Assembly (NCBI GenBank): GCA_903876625.1
Contig: CAIRAO010000395.1
Span: forward strand, 1 to 40,436
DNA: 40,436 nt
Source: an uncultured Gallionellaceae bacterium
Lineage (GTDB): Bacteria; Pseudomonadota; Gammaproteobacteria; Burkholderiales; Gallionellaceae
Direction of reading: 5' to 3'
The notes under the pieces were generated by a model. That model did no database searches and had not been told where the DNA came from. It saw only the letters and a program-made list of their open reading frames with translations. The first letter of the stretch is position 1, and every line of letters starts with the position of its first letter. A program made the position numbers and the translations under genes. This document shows, piece by piece, positions 33,782 to 40,436 of this stretch.

Positions 33782-35131
33782 ATGTCATTTGCATCTCTCG
33801 GCCTGTCCGAAGAAATTCTCCGCGCCGTTTCCGAGCGCGGTTATACCGAACCTACCCCCATTCAAGCACAGGCAATTCCCGTTGTGTTGTCAGGTCGAGA
33901 CCTGATGGGAGGGGCTCAAACAGGTACCGGCAAAACGGCCGGATTTACCTTGCCTATACTTCAACTGCTTACTGCTGCTAAGCCAACTACCGGCAAAGCA
34001 CCAATACGTGCGTTGGTGCTCATCCCCACCCGCGAACTTGCTGCACAGGTGGAAGAAAGCGTGCGCGAATATGGAAAATACTTGTCGCTGAAATCCATGA
34101 CCATGATTGGCGGTGTAAATATCAATCCGCAGATCAAACAACTGCATGGTCGCGTGGATATTCTGGTGGCGACACCAGGGCGTTTGCTCGATCACTTGCA
34201 ACAAAAAACGGTTGATTTGTCACATGTCGAAATTTTGGTGCTGGACGAAGCCGACCGCATGCTGGATATGGGCTTCATTCGCGACATCAAAAAAATCCTT
34301 GCGATCCTGCCAAAAAAACGCCAGAACCTGTTGTTTTCCGCAACCTTCTCCGATGAGATCAAAGCTTTGGCCGATGGACTTCTGACTAATCCTGCGTTGA
34401 TCGAAGTGGCCCGTCGCAATCAGACTGCAGAGCTGATCGAACAACGTGTTTATCCGGTAGATCGTGAACGCAAGCGCGCGCTGCTCACGCATCTCATCAA
34501 AGAACACAACTGGTTTCAAGTGTTGGTATTTACGCGCACCAAGCATGGCGCGAATAATCTTGCTGAGTATCTGATCAAGGACGGTATTCCTGCGATGGCG
34601 ATCCATGGCAACAAAAGTCAGGCCGCACGGACTAGAGCTCTTGCAGAATTCAAAACCGGTAAGCTTCAGGTACTCTGTGCAACTGACATAGCTGCACGCG
34701 GCATCGACATCAGTGAGTTGCCGCATGTGGTCAACTATGAGCTTCCCAATGTCCCTGAGGATTATGTGCATCGCATCGGACGAACCGGGCGCGCCGGGAG
34801 CAATGGAGAAGCAAGTTCGCTGGTGTGCATCGACGAGCATAAATTGCTGTACGATATCGAACGCCTGATCAAACGCGAGATTACCGTAGTGCAGGTGCCC
34901 GGATTCGAACCCGACCCGCGCATCAAAGCCGAACCGATTTTGAACGGGCAAAATCGTGGCGGTGGAGGTGGGCAACGTCAGGGACAAGGCCGCAGTAAAC
35001 CGCGAACAGGTGGCGGACAAGCTCGTGCAGGCGGAGGGCCGCGAACCAGTGCAGGCGGAGCAAAGCAAGCGTCTGGCGCAGGTCGTGGAGCGGCACCTGT
35101 GCTGCATCGTTCCGGTGGGCGTGGTCGATGA
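33782..35131 (+). CDS. rhlE: DEAD-box ATP-dependent RNA helicase RhlE
   Basis: The 449-residue protein has all core helicase motifs: the Q motif ([10 protein letters not shown]), [42 protein letters not shown], and in the second domain TDIAARGID and [10 protein letters not shown]. The end is a basic tail rich in Gly, Gln and Arg, as in RhlE proteins, for RNA contact. RhlE acts in ribosome assembly and RNA turnover, especially in the cold. Its stop overlaps the start of the DUF1415 gene by 4 bases. Confidence 0.95.
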   Translation: MSFASLGLSEEILRAVSERGYTEPTPIQAQAIPVVLSGRDLMGGAQTGTGKTAGFTLPILQLLTAAKPTTGKAPIRALVLIPTRELAAQVEESVREYGKYLSLKSMTMIGGVNINPQIKQLHGRVDILVATPGRLLDHLQQKTVDLSHVEILVLDEADRMLDMGFIRDIKKILAILPKKRQNLLFSATFSDEIKALADGLLTNPALIEVARRNQTAELIEQRVYPVDRERKRALLTHLIKEHNWFQVLVFTRTKHGANNLAEYLIKDGIPAMAIHGNKSQAARTRALAEFKTGKLQVLCATDIAARGIDISELPHVVNYELPNVPEDYVHRIGRTGRAGSNGEASSLVCIDEHKLLYDIERLIKREITVVQVPGFEPDPRIKAEPILNGQNRGGGGGQRQGQGRSKPRTGGGQARAGGGPRTSAGGAKQASGAGRGAAPVLHRSGGRGR

Positions 35132-35700
35132 TGAATCCAACTATTACTAACGAAGAAGCCATCGCTGCAACCAAGCTATGGTTAGAACGTGCAGTGATCG
35201 GCTTAAATCTGTGTCCTTTCGCAAAAGGCGTGCACGTCAAGAACCAGATTCGTTACGTGGTTAGCGAAGCACATACTCCGGAAGAATTATTACAGGACGT
35301 GCTGAGTGAATTTGAAGTGCTGGCAGAGGCGAGTCCTGCAGGCATCGACACCACGCTGTTGATTCACCCTTATGTGCTGACAGACTTCCTTGACTATAAC
35401 GACTTTTTGGAAGTGGTTGATGCGGCATTGGAGGACGTTGATCTCGCTGGTGTGTTGCAAGTAGCAAGCATGCATCCGCAATATCAGTTTGCCGAGACTA
35501 AGATTGACGATATCACCAACTACACCAACCGCTCACCTTACCCGACGCTGCATTTGCTACGCGAAGATAGTATAGATGAGGCAGTGAAAGCATTTCCAGA
35601 AGCAGAACAAATATTCGAAAAGAATATCGAAACGATGCGCAAGCTCGGACATGAAGGTTGGAATTCGCTAGGATTAGCTGAAGTTCAGAGAGGCAAATAA
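35128..35700 (+). CDS. DUF1415 family protein
   Basis: The 190-residue protein begins [27 protein letters not shown], abbreviated here to its key part [10 protein letters not shown], which with LIHPYVL and [11 protein letters not shown]-like [12 protein letters not shown] and [13 protein letters not shown] marks the DUF1415 family. No function is established. A Cys in LCPFAK and several conserved His hint at a metal or redox site. It is translationally coupled to rhlE. Confidence 0.9.
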   Translation: MMNPTITNEEAIAATKLWLERAVIGLNLCPFAKGVHVKNQIRYVVSEAHTPEELLQDVLSEFEVLAEASPAGIDTTLLIHPYVLTDFLDYNDFLEVVDAALEDVDLAGVLQVASMHPQYQFAETKIDDITNYTNRSPYPTLHLLREDSIDEAVKAFPEAEQIFEKNIETMRKLGHEGWNSLGLAEVQRGK

Positions 35701-35753
35701 GTTAATTGAGTTCTCATTTCCTCGTGAGTCAGAATGGCGGTATGCTAGCTCCC

Positions 35754-36743
35754 ATGGAAAATAATACAGAGCTTTCTTTCGCCTCTCTTACGCCCGACTG
35801 CGTGTTGAATGCACTCGAGAGTATCGGTCTGCGTTGTGACGGTAGACTGCTTGTGCTCAATAGTTATGAGAACCGCGTTTATCAAGTAGGTATAGAAGAA
35901 GGCGCGCCGTTAGTGGCGAAATTTTATCGCCCGGCGCGCTGGACGGATGAAGCAATTCTCGAAGAACATTCTTTTGTGCAAGAGCTGGTCGAGCGCGAAA
36001 TACCAGTGGTGCCAGCCTCGACAATCGATAGTACAACCCTGCATCACTTTGACGGATTCCGTTTCTCGGTTTTTCCCAAACATGGTGGACGTGCACCGGA
36101 ATTGGAAAATCGAGACACGCTGGAATGGCTGGGGCGCTTTCTCGGGCGCATTCACGCTGTCGGCGCAATTAAAAATTTTCGGCATCGTCCCACATTGAAT
36201 ATTGAGACATTCGGTACTGAGCCGCGGGATTATTTATTGGCAAACGGCTTTATTCCGAAAGATATCGACGCAGCTTATCGTAGTGTTGTCGACCAGGCGC
36301 TTGACGGTGTTCACCATAGTTTTGCCCGTGCGGGAAATGCAAAATTTTTGCGCCTGCATGGTGATTGTCATGCTGGTAACGTGCTGTGGACTGACGATGG
36401 CCCACATTTTGTGGATTTTGATGACAGCCGTATGGGGCCCGCTGTGCAAGATTTGTGGATGCTGCTCTCTGGTGAGCGTGAAGATCGTGTCCGTCAAATG
36501 GGCGATGTACTCGCAGGATATGAAGATTTCTATGAATTTGATGCGCGTGAACTTCACCTCATAGAAGCGCTCCGAACCTTGCGGCTTATTCATTATTCAG
36601 CGTGGTTGGCAAGGCGTTGGGACGATGCAGCATTCAAACAGGCATTCCCGTGGTTCAACACACAAATCTATTGGCAGAATCGTATACTTGAATTACGTGA
36701 ACAAATTGCTTTGATGGAAGAAGCGCCTCTGTGGCAAAACTGA
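35754..36743 (+). CDS. srkA: Stress response kinase A (SrkA/YihE-type Ser/Thr kinase)
   Basis: ATG 35754 (MENNTELSFASLTPD) matches the N terminus of E. coli YihE best; an in-frame ATG four codons earlier is possible. The 329-residue protein shows LNSYENRVYQV, VAKFYRPARWT and ILEEHSF in the N-lobe, then the catalytic loop LHGDCHAGNVLW with the Asp/His pair, and the metal site FVDFDD followed by GPAVQDLWMLLSG. SrkA protects cells from stress-induced death, partly by countering toxin activity. It sits in a row with rhlE, DUF1415 and ychJ. Confidence 0.93.
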   Translation: MENNTELSFASLTPDCVLNALESIGLRCDGRLLVLNSYENRVYQVGIEEGAPLVAKFYRPARWTDEAILEEHSFVQELVEREIPVVPASTIDSTTLHHFDGFRFSVFPKHGGRAPELENRDTLEWLGRFLGRIHAVGAIKNFRHRPTLNIETFGTEPRDYLLANGFIPKDIDAAYRSVVDQALDGVHHSFARAGNAKFLRLHGDCHAGNVLWTDDGPHFVDFDDSRMGPAVQDLWMLLSGEREDRVRQMGDVLAGYEDFYEFDARELHLIEALRTLRLIHYSAWLARRWDDAAFKQAFPWFNTQIYWQNRILELREQIALMEEAPLWQN

Positions 36744-37135
36744 ACAAGCAAAATCTGCCCGATCTTTGTCCGTGTGGTAGCGCTAGAAAATATATCGAGT
36801 GTTGTTCACGTTATTTGGACAACACTGAATCTGCACCAAACGCTGAAGTACTCATGCGTTCCCGTTACACTGCCTTCACCCTGCAACGGGAAGATTATCT
36901 GTTGGCAACTTGGCATAAATCAACTCAACCTCAGGCGCTCGGTTTGGCTGAAGAGGTTGATACCAAATGGATCGGCTTGGTCGTAAAGAGACACGAACAA
37001 CAAGATGCCGATCACGCAATTGTCGAATTTGTTGCTAAGTACAAAGTGAAAGGTCGAGCACATAAGTTGCACGAAGTCAGCCGCTTCGTGAACGAAGAAG
37101 AAAAATGGTTTTATGTGGATGGAGATTTATCCTAA
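36731..37135 (+). CDS. YchJ-like UPF0225 protein with SEC-C zinc motif
   Basis: The gene starts at GTG 36731 inside the last codons of srkA (13-base overlap). The 134-residue protein has the SEC-C zinc motif CPCGSARKYIECC at its N terminus, then MRSRYTAFTL and FVAKYKVKG, the core of the UPF0225/YchJ family. The SEC-C zinc finger also ends SecA. Function is not established. Confidence 0.9.
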   Translation: MAKLNKQNLPDLCPCGSARKYIECCSRYLDNTESAPNAEVLMRSRYTAFTLQREDYLLATWHKSTQPQALGLAEEVDTKWIGLVVKRHEQQDADHAIVEFVAKYKVKGRAHKLHEVSRFVNEEEKWFYVDGDLS

Positions 37136-37187
37136 GGATTTTAGGATACTAATGACGCATTAAGATTAGATAATGAGACAGGAAAGT

Positions 37188-37418
37188 TTAGTCGGACACA
37201 AGCGTGAAATCGTGTTTTTTCCATGTCTCGGCTGTCAGCTCAAGACCATCTGCATTTTCGATGTCCTCTTTGTAGGCAGGGTCACAACCCTCGACAATGA
37301 AAGTGGTTCCAATATCTTCATCAACATCTGGAATGACAACATCCACCACATAAACCAGCATGGATGAGTCGGTCCGGGAAACATAAGTACGTCCTACCTG
37401 CGGGGCTTCAATTGCCAT
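37188..37418 (-). CDS. Small acidic hypothetical protein
   Basis: A 76-residue frame with protein-like composition: rich in Asp, Glu, Val and Thr, with one Cys (EGCDPAYKED). It lies in the gap between ychJ and the DUF2461 gene. No signal peptide or membrane helix. The ribosome-binding site is weak. I do not recognise a family; it could be a real small protein or chance. Confidence 0.5.
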   Translation of the reverse strand: MAIEAPQVGRTYVSRTDSSMLVYVVDVVIPDVDEDIGTTFIVEGCDPAYKEDIENADGLELTAETWKKHDFTLVSD

Positions 37419-37480
37419 GATATATATTACCGATAGTTGTGAAGATATGTAACCCTACAATAAACAAGTTGTCTCTGCAA

Positions 37481-37504
37481 CCGAGAGAATCTCCGAGAGA
37501 ATCT
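37481..37504. repeat. Tandem 12-bp duplication
   Basis: CCGAGAGAATCT occurs twice without a gap, in the space between the small protein gene and the DUF2461 gene. It looks like a recent slippage duplication. Confidence 0.6.
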
Positions 37505-37533
37505 TAGACTTCAAGCCAAATAAACCTGGTTGA

Positions 37534-38208
37534 CTAATAGGGTACTTCTAGCGCGGCACACAAAAATTTCATTAGTGAAACTGTTTCGGTAAATCTTTTT
37601 TCGGCGAGTGCAACCAAATCTTTCCCGGTGACTTCCTTTATTGACAAAGGAGTAAGGGCAACGAAATCTTTACGCTTGATTTCTTCGATAGCAATATGAT
37701 CAGAGGTGTATCCTCGAGGAGGTCGACTTAGGCTTTCGCCCCAAAGTTCCCATTGTGTGGCAAATTTTTTATCGTTTCGCACCGAGAACCATTTTTCTGG
37801 TTTTTGCGCGATGAGGTCACGTATCTTTCCTAACGCATCCGGCTCAGGATGCCAGCAGCCAGCCCCAAAAAAACATTCGTCAGTGGCAATATGCACATAG
37901 AAGCCGGGCGCGTGAACATCTTTTCCAAGCGAGTGACGAAATTGAATTCCAATATTGGTTTTGTAGGGTGTCTTGTCGCGCGAGAAGCGGGTGTCGCGAA
38001 ACACGCGCATCAGAGAGCCGCCGACTTTGCGGGGCTCTGCACGTAAATTCGGCGCAAACTTTCTTAACGCCGGCTCCATTGCTTCGATAAAGGCGAGCGC
38101 GGGTTCTCTTACCAAAGATTCATAGCGTGATTTATTTTCCTCGAACCATGCCCGGTTGTTACTGGCGGCAAGTTCATCGAGAAAAGAAAAAGTGGATTTG
38201 GTAAACAA
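37534..38208 (-). CDS. DUF2461 (TIGR02453) family protein
   Basis: The 224-residue protein opens FSFLDELAASNNRAWFEENK, which with VGGSLMRVFRDTRFSRDKTPYKTN (core RVFRDTRFS) and GFYVHIATDECFFGAGCW marks the DUF2461/TIGR02453 family, found in bacteria and fungi. No biochemical role is established. It is transcribed alone, away from the oxidase gene. Confidence 0.9.
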   Translation of the reverse strand: MFTKSTFSFLDELAASNNRAWFEENKSRYESLVREPALAFIEAMEPALRKFAPNLRAEPRKVGGSLMRVFRDTRFSRDKTPYKTNIGIQFRHSLGKDVHAPGFYVHIATDECFFGAGCWHPEPDALGKIRDLIAQKPEKWFSVRNDKKFATQWELWGESLSRPPRGYTSDHIAIEEIKRKDFVALTPLSIKEVTGKDLVALAEKRFTETVSLMKFLCAALEVPY

Positions 38209-38441
38209 GTGCCCCCCTTTCTTAAATTATCGGCGAGACGAAATCACAATCAAGATGAGATAGTTTATGTGCTCATCATGCCGTTGTCGAGTGAATAGCA
38301 TGTTGCAAAGTTAGAACGAGAAGTGGAATGCCGATTATGTGAGTGCGTTAGCATACTGAATTGAAGCCAAACCCGGTGCATGTTTCGTAACTTGCGCTAA
38401 GGGTATCACCTTGGTATTGGTTAACACACCGGGAAACTGAC

Positions 38442-39068
38442 ATGACTGCTTCACTTATTCTTGATTATCATTATGCACCGAGAAATTTTCGCGACAGGAT
38501 TGCGTTCAGCTTCATACGATTTTTGCGGCTCGGTGCCGACATCTTATTCTCGAAGCGCTATGGCCACCGTGCGGTTGTGCTGGAAACGGTGGCGGCAGTG
38601 CCGGGCATGGTAGGTGGTACGCTTCAGCATTGTCGGGCACTGCGTCGAATGAAAAGTGATCACGGCTGGATACAAACGCTTCTAGGTGAAGCCGAGAATG
38701 AACGTCAGCATTTGATGACGTTCATTCATATTGCCAAACCATCAAAATTTGAGCGGCTTCTAGTGCTTATGGTTCAAATCGTTTTTTACAATGCTTACTT
38801 TCTGCTTTATTTGATTTCTTCCAAAACAGCACACCGGGTAGTGGGTTATCTGGAAGAAGAAGCTGTCCACAGTTACAGTGAATATTTGGCTGGAGTTGAT
38901 AATGGTACCTACGCCAACGTTCCCGCTCCTGAAACTGCTATTGTCTACTGGAAGCTAGCATCCGATGCACGCTTGCGCGAAGTTATTATTGCTGTGCGAG
39001 CTGATGAATGTCTGCACCGCGATGTGAATCATGGATTTGCCAATGAACTGGACAGATTAGCACGTTGA
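38442..39068 (+). CDS. aox: Bacterial alternative oxidase (di-iron ubiquinol oxidase)
   Basis: The 208-residue protein has all di-iron ligands of alternative oxidase: E48 in LETVAAVPG, E87 and H90 in ENERQHL, E138 in YLEEEAVHSY and E189 and H192 in RADECLH. Y145 fits the conserved catalytic Tyr. The usual NERMHL is NERQHL. It is shorter than plant forms because the N-terminal targeting part is absent. It sits on the inner-membrane face and oxidises ubiquinol to reduce oxygen to water without pumping protons, bypassing cytochrome oxidases. Upstream, GATGAG (38254-38259) and CTCATC (38272-38277) form an interrupted inverted repeat. Confidence 0.9.
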   Translation: MTASLILDYHYAPRNFRDRIAFSFIRFLRLGADILFSKRYGHRAVVLETVAAVPGMVGGTLQHCRALRRMKSDHGWIQTLLGEAENERQHLMTFIHIAKPSKFERLLVLMVQIVFYNAYFLLYLISSKTAHRVVGYLEEEAVHSYSEYLAGVDNGTYANVPAPETAIVYWKLASDARLREVIIAVRADECLHRDVNHGFANELDRLAR

Positions 39069-39140
39069 AGAATACCAAACCATCATGCCGCGAAAACTTT
39101 CAATAGACCAAACGCCCTTGGGTTGGGAAGAAAAGACGGC

Positions 39141-40208
39141 TCAACTTGCTGACACCCATTGGGCGACGGAAGCCAGTGGAGTGGCACGAACATATACGCC
39201 TGACTCCTGCTTAACCTGGGACTTCGTGTATCCCTCGTGCTTCACCAATCTATTGGTTACTTGCTTCAATAAATTTTGAAAACGAGCGTCGGTTGAAATC
39301 TCAATTTTGCCGCAAACGCAGTAGTTTTCTTTTCCAACAGGAATGAATTCAACAGCCAGACCTGTGGTTGCCGAGCGCAATGCAAAGGTAACGTTCGCAG
39401 CGCCGGCCGCAACTGCAAGAACAACGCTGTATTGGGTAAATTCTTCATGTAGATAACCGCGAATATCTTTTGGGTCGATGCCCTTTGATTTGAGAAGTTC
39501 GTCCAAGCGTTGTCGCGTGCCTGACTTTCCCTGACGGTTGATGAAAACGACATCCGGTCGAACCAAATCTTCGATACTTTGAATTTTTAAGGGGTTGCCA
39601 ATTGCGACCACCAAGCCCAATTCACGGCGCATGATCGGTTCCACGAAGAAGCGTGGGTCGTTCCATAACTCTTTCATTCCGGGTTGGCTGGCAACTTTCT
39701 CAAGAAGATGGAATCCTGCCATGTCGACTGTTCCTGCGCGCAATGCATCGATGGCTTTTTGCGAACCCATGTTGCGGATGTCCCAGTCCGGTAACAAACC
39801 AGCCTGAGCACAATCTTCGAAGACAATGTCATGACTACAGGCAAGCCGCAGTTTTCTAGGCTCAGATGAAAAAGTATTGCGGAAACTGTTTTCGAATTCC
39901 TCTTGGTCTGTGAGGGCGTTACTCCGAAGGTTAAGGGTCAACTTGGCGACCAGATTTTTCAATTGCTCTCCGGCCTGGGTCAATACACTGCCATGTCCTT
40001 TGTTTTTGATAACCAGTTGTTGCCCCAAAGCTGCCTCAGCTGCGTCGAGTTTCCCCCATACATTACGGTAAGAAATTCCCAGTTGATCTGCTGCTGCACG
40101 AACCGTACCGGTTGCTGCGATACCTTCCAGCAATTGAGCGATAGTAGCCAAATCAAGTGTTAACCCGCCGATTTCCCAATCAACTCCAATGTGAACCCTG
40201 AGTACCAT
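39141..40208 (-). CDS. ModE/LysR-type HTH regulator with periplasmic-binding-like sensor domain
   Basis: The 355-residue protein has an N-terminal winged helix like ModE (about residues 18-85: LLEGIAATGTVRAAADQLGISYRNVWGKL, core AAADQLGISYRNVW), then a substrate-binding-protein-like domain (about 115-320) with RLACSHDIVFED, AIDALRAGTVDMAGFHL and NRQGKSGTRQRLDELL, as in PBP-domain regulators that sense molybdate or related anions. It diverges from a ferredoxin-like gene; two 12-bp direct repeats begin at its start codon, so it probably regulates that unit. Ligand not provable here. Confidence 0.85.
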   Translation of the reverse strand: MVLRVHIGVDWEIGGLTLDLATIAQLLEGIAATGTVRAAADQLGISYRNVWGKLDAAEAALGQQLVIKNKGHGSVLTQAGEQLKNLVAKLTLNLRSNALTDQEEFENSFRNTFSSEPRKLRLACSHDIVFEDCAQAGLLPDWDIRNMGSQKAIDALRAGTVDMAGFHLLEKVASQPGMKELWNDPRFFVEPIMRRELGLVVAIGNPLKIQSIEDLVRPDVVFINRQGKSGTRQRLDELLKSKGIDPKDIRGYLHEEFTQYSVVLAVAAGAANVTFALRSATTGLAVEFIPVGKENYCVCGKIEISTDARFQNLLKQVTNRLVKHEGYTKSQVKQESGVYVRATPLASVAQWVSAS

Positions 40209-40243
40209 ATATGCAAATTACACCCTATTGAATATGCAAATTA
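40209..40243. promoter_or_regulatory. Direct-repeat operator candidate
   Basis: ATATGCAAATTA occurs at 40209-40220 and again at 40232-40243, 23 bases apart (about two helical turns), just upstream of the regulator start and in front of the divergent ferredoxin-like gene. This suits binding by a dimeric winged-helix regulator. Confidence 0.5.
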
Positions 40244-40395
40244 TTCTACTATTAATCAATCTGCTTCATATACCGAAATTTTGAAAAGAGAAATTTCAAA
40301 TATGATTTGACTTTCATATTACGGTTTGCTCTAATTTCTTGCAAGCAGTCGGGTAAATTTATGATGAAATAATAATCAGCAGGGGAGGCAGGGCG

Positions 40396-40436
40396 ATGCA
40401 AAAAAGTCTATATCTAGATCCAGTAAAGTGTACAGG
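40396..40436 (+). CDS. Start of a probable 4Fe-4S ferredoxin-like protein (cut by window edge)
   Basis: ATG 40396 follows a strong ribosome-binding site AGGGGAGG (40381-40388). Only MQKSLYLDPVKCTG is visible. The D-P-x-K-C-T-G start is typical of the first cysteine cluster of 4Fe-4S proteins, such as electron-transfer subunits next to tungsten or molybdenum enzymes. The next cysteines are outside the window, so the call is tentative. Confidence 0.5.
   Translation, partial: MQKSLYLDPVKCT

Noticed and set aside
34220-35140. Long open frame (306 codons) on the minus strand across rhlE
   Set aside because: It is antisense to a helicase with every motif intact, has low-complexity composition and no family resemblance; it reflects codon bias of rhlE.

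Overview
The window reads like a chromosomal segment of a betaproteobacterium, probably Burkholderiales. The case rests on gene content seen by eye: a DUF1415 protein, an SrkA/YihE kinase, a RhlE helicase, a LivM-LivG fused ABC protein and tRNAs with encoded CCA. Base composition looks near balanced (not computed). Genus and species cannot be named from the sequence alone. Nearly all of the window is coding; there is no CRISPR array, no transposase and no clear prophage.

Left part (1-6.8 kb). A cut-off NAD(P)-binding protein gene diverges from a membrane protein with ankyrin-like repeats and a class III nucleotide cyclase domain whose second metal-binding Asp is missing. Between them is a CU-rich stretch ending in a terminator-like hairpin, a possible small RNA. 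Then, on the minus strand, come a PagP-like outer-membrane barrel gene, tRNA-His and tRNA-Arg, the lutABC lactate oxidation genes and an IclR-family regulator.

Central catabolic block (6.9-26.5 kb). Fifteen plus-strand genes run head to tail: a transketolase/phosphoketolase-like ThDP enzyme, a DUF1537 four-carbon acid sugar kinase, an OxlT-type anion MFS transporter, an FAH-fold enzyme, a PanE-like reductase, an AAE3-like oxalate-CoA-ligase-family enzyme, a complete branched-chain-type ABC transporter, another MFS protein, tartronate semialdehyde reductase, a D-2-hydroxyacid dehydrogenase, a quinone oxidoreductase and a GMC oxidoreductase. Oxalate-CoA ligase plus a PanE-type oxalyl-CoA reductase would turn oxalate into glyoxylate, the route known in Methylobacterium. 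Two routes onward can then be drawn. One is conventional, through tartronate semialdehyde to glycerate. The other would be new: the ThDP enzyme adds a two-carbon ketol unit to glyoxylate to give 3-oxotetronate, the kinase makes 3-oxotetronate 4-phosphate, and decarboxylation gives DHAP. The second route is inference and is the most interesting idea in the window.

Right part (26.5-40.4 kb). A bacteriophytochrome-PAS-PAS-GGDEF protein, a nitrobindin-like haem-barrel protein, an MFS transporter, a flavin-reductase-family protein, an HDOD protein, rhlE-DUF1415-srkA-ychJ, a small acidic protein, a DUF2461 protein, a bacterial alternative oxidase, and a ModE-type regulator divergent from a cut-off ferredoxin-like gene. 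The upstream regions of the phytochrome and HDOD/rhlE genes share an exact 17-bp sequence, suggesting a common regulator.
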